Positions 44,244 to 53,512 of a stretch of DNA of 64,000 nucleotides are shown in pieces. Position 1 is the first letter of the stretch; every line of letters begins with the position of its first letter. The notes beneath the pieces are model-generated. The model did no database searches, was not told the DNA's origin, and saw only the letters and a list, made by a program, of their open reading frames with translations. This DNA comes from Neobacillus piezotolerans (GTDB taxonomy: Bacteria; Bacillota; Bacilli; Bacillales; Cytobacillaceae): positions 434,001 to 498,000 of the forward strand of contig NZ_QNQT01000001.1 of the NCBI RefSeq assembly GCF_003362805.1. Direction: 5' to 3'. The translations under genes and the position numbers were made by a program.

Positions 44244-45569
44244 ATGGCACAAACAGAACAATCGAACCCCGCGTATACACAGGGGGAAGTAAACCGGACG
44301 GGCTGGAAGCTTTATTTGACCTTGCCCATTTTTTCCTGGGCCTTGTATGATTTTGCGAACACCATTTTTTCATCCAATATTAATACGATCTTCTTTCCGT
44401 TCTATATGACGGAAGCGATCGGCAACAATGAAGTTTTAAACCAAATCGCAAGCACGTTCGTTTCATATGCGAATGCGATTGCGAGTTTTTTCCTAGTGGT
44501 CTTTTCGCCGCTCTACGGGGTTATGATTGACCGGACAGGCCAAAAAAAGAAGTATATTATGATTTTTACAGTAATAGCCGCTGTTTCGACTATTCTTATG
44601 GGGGTTTTCGGCGGTGCCGGCCTCAGTGGGAAATGGCTTGGCATGCCAATTCCGCTTGTGTTGGTTCTTATTTTTTTCATTATTGCGAAGTTCTTTTACC
44701 ATTCAGGCCTTGTCTTTTATGATGCGATGATAACCGACCTTGGAACGAAACAGGAAATCCCATTAATTTCGGGCTTTGGGGTTGCAATCGGCTATGTCGG
44801 CACGCTTGTCGGATTGGCGGTTTACCCTTTTGTCGGGAATGATGGGTTTCATGAGGCGTTTATTCCAACAGGGATCATGTTCCTGATTTTTTCACTTCCA
44901 ATTTTCTTCTTTGTAAAAGAAAAGCCGCACCCATCACCAAAAAAGGAATCGTTCCTTTCTGGTTATAAGGAAATCGTCGCGACATTCAAAGAAATGAAGG
45001 CGCATAAAAACATCTTTACATTCATGGTCGCATATTTCTTCCTGAATGACGCATTGGCTACAACGATTGCGATGATGGCGGTTTATGCCAAGACAATCGT
45101 TGGCTTCTCAACAGGACAATTCATTTTGCTTTATCTTGTATCCACAATTTCAAGCATTATTGGTTCGTTTATTTTCGGCTACGTTACAAAAAGGACTGGA
45201 GCGAGGCTCGCTGTCTACTATGTTGGTATTCTGCTTTTGGCGGCGCTCATCATTGCCTGCCTTGCGATCAATGGAGCGATGTTCTGGGTTGCCGGCAGCA
45301 TGTTCGGGGTTGCCCTTGGTTCTATGTGGGTGACGACAAGGACTTATATCGTCGAATTGACCCCGGAAGACAAACGGGGGCAACTCTTCGGGCTGTTTGC
45401 GTTTTCGGGAAAGGTATCGTCCATCGTCGGGCCGCTTCTGTATGGGAGCATCACGCTCATTTTTGCCGACTACGGAAATATCGCAAGCAGGCTTGCCCTT
45501 GGTTCGCTTATCATCCTTACGCTTGCCGGGCTCCTTGTGCATAGGAGAATCCAGGAGGAGAATGTGTAG
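44244..45569 (+). CDS. MFS transporter, UMF1/Atg22-like
   Basis: 441 residues with twelve hydrophobic segments. The start of helix 1, FSWALYDFANTIFSSNINT, and the DRTGQKKKYI loop are hallmarks of the UMF1 (Atg22-like) family. Yeast Atg22 exports amino acids from vacuoles; bacterial substrates are unknown. TAGGAGATG precedes the ATG. It is a single gene with a strong terminator. Confidence 0.85.
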   Translation: MAQTEQSNPAYTQGEVNRTGWKLYLTLPIFSWALYDFANTIFSSNINTIFFPFYMTEAIGNNEVLNQIASTFVSYANAIASFFLVVFSPLYGVMIDRTGQKKKYIMIFTVIAAVSTILMGVFGGAGLSGKWLGMPIPLVLVLIFFIIAKFFYHSGLVFYDAMITDLGTKQEIPLISGFGVAIGYVGTLVGLAVYPFVGNDGFHEAFIPTGIMFLIFSLPIFFFVKEKPHPSPKKESFLSGYKEIVATFKEMKAHKNIFTFMVAYFFLNDALATTIAMMAVYAKTIVGFSTGQFILLYLVSTISSIIGSFIFGYVTKRTGARLAVYYVGILLLAALIIACLAINGAMFWVAGSMFGVALGSMWVTTRTYIVELTPEDKRGQLFGLFAFSGKVSSIVGPLLYGSITLIFADYGNIASRLALGSLIILTLAGLLVHRRIQEENV

Positions 45570-45613
45570 ATTGGCCCAGGCAACACACATAAATAGAATG
45601 AAAGGAAAAGAGG

Positions 45614-45640
45614 AAAAGCCGGCGGCCGCCGGCTTTTGTG
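45614..45640. terminator. Terminator between the UMF1-like gene and ykyB
   Basis: A perfect inverted repeat, AAAAGCCGGCGG with CCGCCGGCTTTT, usable in both directions. Confidence 0.85.
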
Positions 45641-45668
45641 TTAAAGAAACTAATCAGTGATCCCGTGC

Positions 45669-46124
45669 TTAATAGCTTTCCCCAAGCCTTTTGAACACCG
45701 GCTTTTGATAAGCCTTCTTTCCCTGGGTGGGCTCCTGGGGCTCTTTTATGCCTGTATATTGTTTAAGGATTAATTTCGATTGCGTGAGGGAAAGCGCCGC
45801 TTTGGGGTTTCTTACTAATCCATCGAGCGACCCTAGATGAGGGAGGTCGGCAAAGTCTTTTTTCTCCGGCGGGATATGGAAGGTGTAGTCACCGCATTCC
45901 ACAAGGACATCTGATTGCTGCTTGCTGTTTTTAGGATGATTGGAAAAATGCAGTCCGACCTTTCTCGCTTTTCCTTCCCGGAGAAGTTTTTTTAATGCTT
46001 CGTGTTTTAAAAGATAAAGGAATTTAGGGTCTGGGGCAGTTTTCGCATGCCTATTGACAATATAGATTGCCTGGGAGAGGTTTTTAATAGATAGTTCTGG
46101 GAACCGGGGATTCGTACTGTCCAA
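45669..46124 (-). CDS. ykyB: YkyB family protein
   Basis: 151 residues, cytoplasmic, with IYIVNRHAKTAPDPKFLYLL and VGLHFSNHPKNSKQQS, which I recognise as the YkyB family found only in Bacillales. No function is known. The start is TTG with AAAGGAGA upstream. B. subtilis has it in the patA-cheV-ykyB-ykuC neighbourhood. Confidence 0.85.
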   Translation of the reverse strand: MDSTNPRFPELSIKNLSQAIYIVNRHAKTAPDPKFLYLLKHEALKKLLREGKARKVGLHFSNHPKNSKQQSDVLVECGDYTFHIPPEKKDFADLPHLGSLDGLVRNPKAALSLTQSKLILKQYTGIKEPQEPTQGKKAYQKPVFKRLGESY

Positions 46125-46273
46125 GCAAAGTCTCCTTTCAAAAATTGCATTTGTATCTATTATAGCGCTTTTCCAGGTAAAATGAAATCTTTCCCTTTAC
46201 AGGATATACAATAGGAAAATTAGCCTGAAGCTATTTTATTTCGATTTCTTCAAACAAACCTCCATTCGGAAGC

Positions 46274-46300
46274 GAAAAAGCCGTCCATTTTAGGACGGCC
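46274..46300 (-). terminator. Terminator of the PadR-MFS operon
   Basis: GCCGTCC pairs with GGACGGC; on the minus strand it is followed by TTTTTCGC. Confidence 0.85.
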
Positions 46301-46305
46301 TTAAT

Positions 46306-47553
46306 TCAAGCACCTGCTTTGGTGTGAACGGTTTTTCTCCTGGAAAGATATGCGGAAAGGACGCCCGCCCCTAGCAGGGTTGTTGCGGCTCCAGCCAAAA
46401 GAAGGACATTGGGGACGCCGATTGCCTTTGCGAGCAAGGCGCCAGCAGCCGGTGCCACAAGCATCGAAAATGTCTGCAAGGCGGAGGCGGCGGCCGACAC
46501 CCTGGCCATCAAATGTCCAGGGGTTTCGGATTGCAGTACAAAGCCGTACGGGACTGATTGGCTCGCACCAAGGGCACCGAGCAAAAATGCACCAGAAAGC
46601 CAGCCCCAATCCGCCAGGGTAAATACTTTATGCCCCCCAAGCCCAATACAGGCAATGAGAAGGCCGCTGAAAAGGGCGGAAGCCGACATTAGTTGAACGG
46701 GAAGGGACTTCCACCGGGTCCAGCTTCCCAATAGAATCGAGCCAACAACACTGCCAAGCCCCACCGCGCTGACAAGCAGCCCGAAGCTTTCCCCGTTGAA
46801 GCCGATTTCCTTGGCGATAAAGACAAAAAGCCCATCATATAGGAAAATGATAAACAAAGCGGCGGCTGTAAGGATAACCGATACTTTCAACACGGGTACA
46901 TTGAAGATATGCCGGATTCCTTCGGCCAGTTCCTTTTTAAAACCAGGCTTTTCAACCGCCGGCTTGTTTTTGTCAACGGTTAAAGGCATATCTCCCGTGG
47001 AAGGCAGGAGAAACAGGAAAGCCGTTCCGAGAAGGAACCCGCCAATTTCAAACAAAAACGGGCTTTTCTCTCCAAATACGGATATGAGGCCTGCTCCAAG
47101 CGCGGGACCAATGATCTTCATCGAGTTCAACGACAACTGGCTGAGTGTCACCGCCCGGGGAAGATCCTCTTCATCCACAATCTCCCGGATCATGGCTTGC
47201 CTTGCGGGGTCATATAACGCGCCCGCCGTACTTTTTAATAATAAAAACATGAGTAGGATATAGAGGTTTGGAGAAAAAAAGAGACCTGCGACGAAAACAG
47301 CCCTAAGGAGCAATGTCGCAATCATAACCTGCTTTTTAGACATCCGTTCAACAAAAACGCTGGCAAATGGGCCGATTACTACCCAAGGAAGCGCAAGGAC
47401 GATAATGACCGCGGCAATGGCTTCCTCGCCGAGATTCCAATGGTAGGCGACGACGACCTGGATGGCGATGAAATCAAGCCAGTTTCCGAGATCGGAAAAC
47501 ACCTGGGCGGTGAAAAGGGATCTGAAAGCCTTGTTTCTCAGCACTTCAAACAT
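46306..47553 (-). CDS. MFS transporter (DHA3-like)
   Basis: 415 residues with about twelve hydrophobic segments; the start MFEVLRNKAFRSLFTAQVFS and the VERMSKKQVM loop fit the DHA3 drug/macrolide efflux branch. It begins one base after the padR stop, so both are one operon. The exported compound is not predictable, but PadR-linked exporters usually respond to antimicrobial or phenolic compounds. Confidence 0.87.
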   Translation of the reverse strand: MFEVLRNKAFRSLFTAQVFSDLGNWLDFIAIQVVVAYHWNLGEEAIAAVIIVLALPWVVIGPFASVFVERMSKKQVMIATLLLRAVFVAGLFFSPNLYILLMFLLLKSTAGALYDPARQAMIREIVDEEDLPRAVTLSQLSLNSMKIIGPALGAGLISVFGEKSPFLFEIGGFLLGTAFLFLLPSTGDMPLTVDKNKPAVEKPGFKKELAEGIRHIFNVPVLKVSVILTAAALFIIFLYDGLFVFIAKEIGFNGESFGLLVSAVGLGSVVGSILLGSWTRWKSLPVQLMSASALFSGLLIACIGLGGHKVFTLADWGWLSGAFLLGALGASQSVPYGFVLQSETPGHLMARVSAAASALQTFSMLVAPAAGALLAKAIGVPNVLLLAGAATTLLGAGVLSAYLSRRKTVHTKAGA

Positions 47554-47554
47554 A

Positions 47555-48169
47555 TTATTCTTCAACCTGGTCCTCTCCCTCCATCGCCTGCTGACGCCTC
47601 TTCTTAATGCCTTCGCCCATTCCAAAAGGATCCTGCGGTTCGGGAAGGATGCCTTCTTCGAGTGCCGCGATCGTATTATCTATCCAATCCAGCTCAACTT
47701 GGAGCCGTGCCTTTGCATACCGGATTGCCAGCTTTCCAACCCCGCTTACATAAGAAGTATTATTTTCGGGCCAGGCGATCACAAAACGGAGAATTTCGTT
47801 TGTTCTTTCACGCCGCGCCCGCAGATGGGATACTAGGGAATTGTTATCCATTCCTTCGTGCCAGGTGGCCATTTTCATGAAAAGCTCATCCTTAACGACA
47901 GGGTATTCAGGTGCAGTGAGAAGCCAGCTCTCCAGTTCAGCCCAACCGGAGCGAGTCAGTTCATAAATCGTTTTTCGCCTGCCATCGGAAGAACTTTCAT
48001 ATGTTTTAATTAGTCCTTGTTCTTGAAGCTTTTTTAGCTTTGGGTAAATGCTTCCATAGCTCATACCCCAAAATAAACCCGCGGCTTCATGTTCGAATTC
48101 CGCTTTAATATCGTAGCCGGAGCTCGGTTTAAAGCTTAATACGGCTAAAATTGCATGCTCGGTTGACAT
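47555..48169 (-). CDS. PadR-family transcriptional regulator
   Basis: 204 residues. The N-terminal PadR winged helix is clear: TEHAILAVLSFKPSSGYDIK, YGSIYPKLKKLQEQGLI and a DGRRKTIYELT wing; the C-terminal ~100 residues form the VirR/PadR_C helical dimer domain. AAGGAGG precedes the ATG. It probably represses its own operon through the tandem dyads upstream. Confidence 0.9.
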   Translation of the reverse strand: MSTEHAILAVLSFKPSSGYDIKAEFEHEAAGLFWGMSYGSIYPKLKKLQEQGLIKTYESSSDGRRKTIYELTRSGWAELESWLLTAPEYPVVKDELFMKMATWHEGMDNNSLVSHLRARRERTNEILRFVIAWPENNTSYVSGVGKLAIRYAKARLQVELDWIDNTIAALEEGILPEPQDPFGMGEGIKKRRQQAMEGEDQVEE

Positions 48170-48182
48170 GGGTGCCTCCTTC

Positions 48183-48215
48183 TATCAATATGATATATCA
48201 ATATGATATATGATA
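48183..48215 (-). promoter_or_regulatory. Tandem operator dyads upstream of padR
   Basis: TATCAATATGATA occurs twice without a gap (48183-48195 and 48196-48208), followed by a partial third TATGATA (48209-48215). Each copy is a TATCA/TGATA dyad. On the minus strand TTGCCA-N16-TATATC can form a SigA promoter overlapping them. Confidence 0.7.
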
Positions 48216-48393
48216 ACGTAAGGAAATGGCAATAACTTTCAATGGACAAATAGGGAAAATTTTCGATTTTTTCCCCAGTCTGGAAAAAATTATAGTATGA
48301 TAGAAGGAGGTAATTTGTAGAATAGTCAATCTTTTTGTCAGGTTAATTACAATAAGAACCAAACAAACTCGCAAAAATTTTGAGGATGATCCT

Positions 48394-50520
48394 ATGGAGT
48401 TTAACAACATTTTTGATATGGGCATAACAGCCGGCAAGGGTTCGGAAAATGTGGAGAGTATCCTTTTTGACCTGGTATTCCGGCATGCGAAGGATATGGT
48501 CTTCATTATGAAAGTTGAAGAGGGCCCTTCTTACCGCTATTTGTTTGCGAATGAAACCGGCTTCATCAGGGCCGGAATTTCGCCGGATTCAATCGGGAAA
48601 ACATTTCAGGATGTCCTGCCTCCCATCATTGCGGAAAAACTCCAAAAAGAATATACGAGATTTCTTTCATCCAATGGGGCGAATTCCGTGTTCGATGCTT
48701 CATTCATGGAAGAAGGAAAAGAGTTTTTCGGTGAAACCGTACTATCCGCTGTAAGGGACGCAACAGGCGCTATCCAATATATTGTGGCCATTACAAGGGA
48801 TATAACCGATTACCTTCTTGAAAAAAATAAAATCATCGAAAGCGGCCAAAGGTACAGGTCAATCGTGGACCACAACATGGATGCAATCTTTTCGATTGCA
48901 TTGGACGGGCAAATACTCGAATCAAACCCCGCCGCCGCGAAGCTGACAGGCTTTCGTGAACAACAGCTTATTGGCAGCTCGATATACGACCTGGTTTCCG
49001 ATTTGGACTTTGCGGGCTTTAAGGCCCTTGTCGAAAATACAGGAACTGGCCAATCACTTGAATCGCTCGACTGCAGGTTCACCCACAGGAAAGGGCATCT
49101 GCTGACGCTGCACATCAAGACCGTTCCGATTATCGTCTTTGGGGAAATGAAAGGAATCTATGTCATTATCCGTGATATATCCGAGCAATCAAAAAACGTG
49201 GAAATGATTAAATATATGGCTTTCCATGACCAGCTGACGGGCCTGCTGAATAGGAGGGCGCTACTTGATAAGCTGAATGAGCAGCTTTTTTCCCCATCAA
49301 GGCTTGAAAAGGAGTTTGCGCTCATTTCCATTGATTTGGACCGCTTTAAATACCTGAATGATTCCCTAGGGCATCTTGTAGGCGACGAAATTCTGAAGAA
49401 GGCTGCATCCAGGCTGCTAGAATGCCAAAATGATAGTTGTCTTGTGTTCCGCCAGGGCGGGGACGAATTCATTATCCTTCTGCTCGATACGACGAGGAAG
49501 GCCACTACTTTTTTTGCTCAAAGGATCATGTCTATGTTTAAGCGGTCATTTTACTTTAATTCACAGGAATATTATATCTCACCGAGCATCGGAATCAGCA
49601 TGTATCCAAATGACGGGGCAGATGCGGAAACGTTATTGAAGAATGCCGATGAAGCCCTTTACCGGGTTAAGGATCGGGGGCGCGCGCATTTCCAATTCTA
49701 CAGGACAGGCATGAATTCTTCCCTGACAAATATCCTTTCGATTGAAACCCACCTCCGCAAGGCAATTGAGAAAAAGGAATTGAGCCTTCATTTTCAGCCC
49801 CAGGTGGATTTAATGACAGGGGAGGCGACAAGTTTCGAGGCCCTTCTGCGCTGGACTTCGAAGGAATTGGGACCAATTTCCCCCGGAGTCTTCATCCCTC
49901 TTGCTGAAGACACTGGTTTAATCGTCCCTCTTGGGAATTGGGTGATCGAAAAAGCGTGCAGGCAAATCAAGGAGTGGAAACGACAGGGGTATGGAGGGTT
50001 CAGGTTAGCCATTAATATATCTCCGAAGCAGCTGCAGCAGCCGAATTTCCCTGCCTTTCTGAAAGCCGCGATGGAGCGGCATTCAATTGACCCGGAATAT
50101 CTGGAAATCGAAATAACCGAGAGTTCGATGCAAAATACGGAAGAGGCCGCCCCCGTACTCAAGAGCATCAAAAGCATCGGTGTCACCGTCTCGGTCGACG
50201 ACTTTGGGACAGGGTACTCGTCCTTAAGCTACCTGAAAAAGTTTCCTATCGATGTGCTGAAAATTGACCAATCCTTTGTCAAGGATATAAGTGAGAATGC
50301 AAAGGATGCTGCAATCGCGTCGGCAATTATCCATCTTGGCAAAAGCCTGGGGGTCGAAGTAATCGCCGAGGGTGTTGAAACAGCCGGACAGGCTGAGTTC
50401 CTCGCGATGGAAGGCTGCCATAAGGCGCAGGGTTTTTATTTCGCAAGGCCCGTCCCCGCACGTGAATTGGAGGAAGCCTATTTAAAACTGCCTCAGCTGG
50501 CATTACGGGAATACAGCTAA
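48394..50520 (+). CDS. PAS-PAS-GGDEF-EAL cyclic-di-GMP enzyme
   Basis: 708 residues. Two PAS domains (about 20-145 and 150-270), a diguanylate cyclase domain with RQGGDEFIILL (intact GGDEF) near residue 350, and an EAL domain with SFEALLRW, DDFGTGYSSL and GVEVIAEGVET. Both catalytic sites look complete, so it could make or hydrolyse c-di-GMP depending on PAS signalling. No membrane segment, so the sensor input is cytoplasmic. GAGGATGATCC lies before the ATG. B. subtilis has the EAL protein ykuI in about this position, but this one has a different architecture. Confidence 0.92.
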   Translation: MEFNNIFDMGITAGKGSENVESILFDLVFRHAKDMVFIMKVEEGPSYRYLFANETGFIRAGISPDSIGKTFQDVLPPIIAEKLQKEYTRFLSSNGANSVFDASFMEEGKEFFGETVLSAVRDATGAIQYIVAITRDITDYLLEKNKIIESGQRYRSIVDHNMDAIFSIALDGQILESNPAAAKLTGFREQQLIGSSIYDLVSDLDFAGFKALVENTGTGQSLESLDCRFTHRKGHLLTLHIKTVPIIVFGEMKGIYVIIRDISEQSKNVEMIKYMAFHDQLTGLLNRRALLDKLNEQLFSPSRLEKEFALISIDLDRFKYLNDSLGHLVGDEILKKAASRLLECQNDSCLVFRQGGDEFIILLLDTTRKATTFFAQRIMSMFKRSFYFNSQEYYISPSIGISMYPNDGADAETLLKNADEALYRVKDRGRAHFQFYRTGMNSSLTNILSIETHLRKAIEKKELSLHFQPQVDLMTGEATSFEALLRWTSKELGPISPGVFIPLAEDTGLIVPLGNWVIEKACRQIKEWKRQGYGGFRLAINISPKQLQQPNFPAFLKAAMERHSIDPEYLEIEITESSMQNTEEAAPVLKSIKSIGVTVSVDDFGTGYSSLSYLKKFPIDVLKIDQSFVKDISENAKDAAIASAIIHLGKSLGVEVIAEGVETAGQAEFLAMEGCHKAQGFYFARPVPARELEEAYLKLPQLALREYS

Positions 50521-50559
50521 AGAGAACCCTTCATCACCGATGACGGGTTCTCTTTTTTT
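50521..50559. terminator. Terminator after the GGDEF-EAL gene
   Basis: AGAGAACCC pairs with GGGTTCTCT around an inner TCATC/GATGA helix, followed by a T run. Confidence 0.92.
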
Positions 50560-50588
50560 GGCTCCGATTTGGAATTTTGGCCCGGGAG

Positions 50589-51464
50589 TTACTCGGAAGA
50601 TTTTTTTAAGGTAAAAACCGTTAATTCAGGCTTGGACATAAACCTGAATGGAAGCCTGGTTGTTCCTAAACCCCTGTTGACATAAAGGGTAAGAGGATCA
50701 TCCCCTGCGATTGTGTAAAACCCTTCATGGTATTTTTCCGCGAAAGGGGGCTTGACGAGCGCGCCAAAGAAAGGGATTTTAATCTGGCCGCCATGGCTAT
50801 GGCCGCTTAACTGCAAATGGAAACCGAATCGGGAGGCGTCATCCGCTAGATCAGGGGCATGGGACAGTAGAATCTTGTAGGCTCCCTGGGGGATGTTTTT
50901 AACCGAAGATTCAATGTCCGGTTTACCTAACATGGCATCGTCGATCCCTGCGAGATAAATGGATTGGCCATTCCGGGTGACGGCTACGTTTTCATTGACA
51001 AGGGTCGTAAATCCGGAGGCGTCCATTAACGTTTTATATAGCTTTGTCCCATATCCGCCATGATCGTGGTTCCCATAGATGGCATACTTGCCGAGGGGGG
51101 CGTCCAGGCCTTTCAGTATCGGGACGATGGCTTGGGCGGATTCATATTTATTCGGTTCATCCATCAAATCCCCGCTAAAGATAATTATATCGGGCCTCTG
51201 GTTGTTTATTTTTCGCGCAAGAGTATTTAACCGTTCAAGTGTGTACTGAAAGCCAATATGCGTATCGCTGAACAGGATGATGCGGATGCCATCGAGTTGA
51301 GCGGGGATTAAACTGTGGGCGATTACATGTGTTTGTATGTCAAGCAGGATTGGCTCGATTTCCCTTGCGTAGAAATATCCTCCCGACCCCAACCCAAACA
51401 CCGCAAGCGTCCCGCCTAATAGTGTTTTTAGAAACGTCCTGCGTGATTGTTTTTTTGCCATCAT
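50589..51464 (-). CDS. ykuE: Metallophosphoesterase YkuE, Tat substrate
   Basis: 291 residues. The twin-arginine signal SRRTFLKTLLGG is followed by a hydrophobic stretch, and the calcineurin-like motifs are SDTHIG, SGDLMDEP, GNHDHGG, SHAPD and GHSHGGQ. In B. subtilis YkuE is exported by the Tat system to the cell wall, where the metal-loaded enzyme acts as a phosphodiesterase/phosphatase. The ribosome site is weak. It is divergent from fadH. Confidence 0.93.
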   Translation of the reverse strand: MMAKKQSRRTFLKTLLGGTLAVFGLGSGGYFYAREIEPILLDIQTHVIAHSLIPAQLDGIRIILFSDTHIGFQYTLERLNTLARKINNQRPDIIIFSGDLMDEPNKYESAQAIVPILKGLDAPLGKYAIYGNHDHGGYGTKLYKTLMDASGFTTLVNENVAVTRNGQSIYLAGIDDAMLGKPDIESSVKNIPQGAYKILLSHAPDLADDASRFGFHLQLSGHSHGGQIKIPFFGALVKPPFAEKYHEGFYTIAGDDPLTLYVNRGLGTTRLPFRFMSKPELTVFTLKKSSE

Positions 51465-51636
51465 CTATCTACCAGCCTGTCTTGTAAACTCTGAAATTTC
51501 TATGCATACAGCTCTAATACTATCAAACTAAAAGGTGGAAATGAAGCGGAATTCACTTCTATCATACGGAAGTAATTATCGGAAAATTCTTTCGATTTAT
51601 GATATGCTTGGGAAAAACATCGATGGGGGCAAAAAG

Positions 51637-52401
51637 ATGAAAGGAAAAACGGTTATTGTTACGGGTGGTTCAAACGGCATGGGTAAGCATATGGCAAAAA
51701 GATTCGCCACGGCCGGTGCGAATGTCGCGATAACTGGCCGGTCGCTTGACAGGCTGCTAAAAGCGAAAGAGGAAATGGCCCTATTAGGAGGAAACATCCT
51801 CACCATTGAAATGGACGTAAGGAATACAGATGATGTCGCGCGGATGGTGAAAGAAACCATCGGTGAATTTGGGAATGTACATTATTTGGTCAATAATGCT
51901 GCGGGGAATTTTATTTGCCCCGCAGAAAAGTTGACTTCAAATGGCTGGAAATCGGTTATCGACATTGTGTTGAATGGGACTTTTTATTGCAGCAGCGAGG
52001 TTGGGAAGCATTGGATCGAGAATAAGGTGGAAGGCAGGATCATTAATATGGTTGCCACATACGCTTGGGATGCGGGGGCCGGAGTCATCCATTCTGCGGC
52101 TGCCAAGGCTGGGGTCCTTTCAATGACGAGGACGCTTGCTGTTGAGTGGGGTCGGAAATATGGCATTAGGGTAAACGCCATCGCCCCGGGACCGATAGAA
52201 AGGACCGGGGGCGCGGAAAAGCTTTGGGAATCGGATGAAGCTGCCAGGCGGACACTTGAGAGCGTTCCGCTTGGAAGGCTCGGAAAGCCCGAAGAAATTG
52301 CCGAATTGGCTTATTTCCTCTTTTCCGAAAATGCGTCTTATATTAATGGAGAGTGCATAACAATGGATGGTGGCCAATGGCTGAACCAGTTTCCTTTTTA
52401 A
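51637..52401 (+). CDS. fadH: 2,4-dienoyl-CoA reductase FadH (SDR type)
   Basis: 254 residues, the same length as B. subtilis FadH (YkuF). The SDR cofactor motif TGGSNGMGKHMA, NNAAGNFICPAEKLT and the SAAAKAG active region are present; note that the usual Tyr of YxxxK is absent in this group (HSAAAKAG), as in other DECR-type reductases. It reduces dienoyl-CoA intermediates of unsaturated fatty acid oxidation. The start at 51637 follows GGGGGC; a longer frame from 51535 lacks similarity. Confidence 0.9.
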   Translation: MKGKTVIVTGGSNGMGKHMAKRFATAGANVAITGRSLDRLLKAKEEMALLGGNILTIEMDVRNTDDVARMVKETIGEFGNVHYLVNNAAGNFICPAEKLTSNGWKSVIDIVLNGTFYCSSEVGKHWIENKVEGRIINMVATYAWDAGAGVIHSAAAKAGVLSMTRTLAVEWGRKYGIRVNAIAPGPIERTGGAEKLWESDEAARRTLESVPLGRLGKPEEIAELAYFLFSENASYINGECITMDGGQWLNQFPF

Positions 52402-52502
52402 AAAGCCTAATGTAATGGAAAACGTTGATCCGCAAATTATATTTGTTTTTTTCGGCTGAAAATGAAGGTGAAAAGTTGCATCGCTATTCGAGTAGTAAAT
52501 CA

Positions 52503-53261
52503 TTATTTATAGCTGACGGTGCGTTTTTTTAAAGCTTTCCATGATAGGATAAACTTTTCTTTGTTCACCCCATGCTGTTTTTTGCCTGATAGTGGATCAT
52601 TCACATATACGTTTTCTGAATCATAGCCCACTAGTACGACTGCGTGAAGGTCCAAGGGAGTCCGGATTGTCCGTTTTCCATGGAGCCAGGACTCCCATCT
52701 GTCAGGAAGCCTGAAATCTCCAGTAGTCCAGATGACCGCAGGAAATCCATTTCCGATGTGCTTCAATACATCGTTAAATTCCATATCAGTCAAATTGACC
52801 GTCCTTCCAGGCAAATACTTGTCCATTAACTCGACAATCGGCTTTTCAAACACAGCGTAACCGGGAAAATTTCCTGTCATATCTCCAACAAATCCCTTAT
52901 TGGGGTCCCCCCATTTCTTTATATTGTTCCCTCCAGGATTGTCGAGAGGATCGTATTCTTTCCTGACCCCTCGATAAAGCTCCATTTTATCAACTTTCAC
53001 TCCTGCGTAATTCAGGACCATTGCAAGGCTTGTAACTTCACAGCCGTATTTAAGTTCGGGATTTTGTTTAATGAGCGGGACGTCAAGCATTATTTTTTCC
53101 GGCATCGTAAAAACTGTCCCGCCTTTTGTTTTTTCTGGTTCATTTTCATATGTGATTACAGCGGGCGGCTGGGATTGTTGCGTTATATTTGTATTGGCCT
53201 CCCCATTGCAGCCTGTGATTACAAATAACGCCGCAAGATAAAGGTAATAACCTTTCTTCAA
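52503..53261 (-). CDS. C39-like peptidase, lipoprotein
   Basis: 252 residues. The TTG start at 53261 has GGAGGTGA upstream. Signal peptide YLYLAALFVITGC with lipobox VITGC (Cys about residue 18). The mature domain resembles Peptidase_C39_2: catalytic Cys in YGCEVTSLAMVLNYAG, His in DLHAVVLVGYD and Asp/Asn in VYVNDPLSG. Such proteins are extracellular papain-like peptidases. The neighbours fadH and the DUF3993-like gene give no substrate hint; it replaces the ykuG/ykuH positions of B. subtilis. Confidence 0.85.
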   Translation of the reverse strand: MKKGYYLYLAALFVITGCNGEANTNITQQSQPPAVITYENEPEKTKGGTVFTMPEKIMLDVPLIKQNPELKYGCEVTSLAMVLNYAGVKVDKMELYRGVRKEYDPLDNPGGNNIKKWGDPNKGFVGDMTGNFPGYAVFEKPIVELMDKYLPGRTVNLTDMEFNDVLKHIGNGFPAVIWTTGDFRLPDRWESWLHGKRTIRTPLDLHAVVLVGYDSENVYVNDPLSGKKQHGVNKEKFILSWKALKKRTVSYK

Positions 53262-53512
53262 ACAAATCACCTCCAAAATGTGCATATAGTTGTGTTTTCC
53301 GGATCGTTTATTGCTAAAAGTAAAGCCATCTGCCAAAACTATCATGAACAGCCAGGAAGAATTATTTTTTCCATTGCCGCTCAACTGGGTTAAGGGCCAT
53401 TAATTATGGGTAAAGGACAAGGAATACAAAAAGATTTTTCCTAAGGCCTAAGGATTCAATTAATCCGACAAAGGAATAATTGCCCCAAAAGGGCGAAACA
53501 GGGGGAATATTC

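Noticed and set aside
48304-48320. Perfect AAGGAGGT followed by TTG TAG upstream of the GGDEF-EAL gene.
   Set aside because: It would give a one-codon ORF; probably chance or a decayed leader, and the true start at 48394 has its own site.
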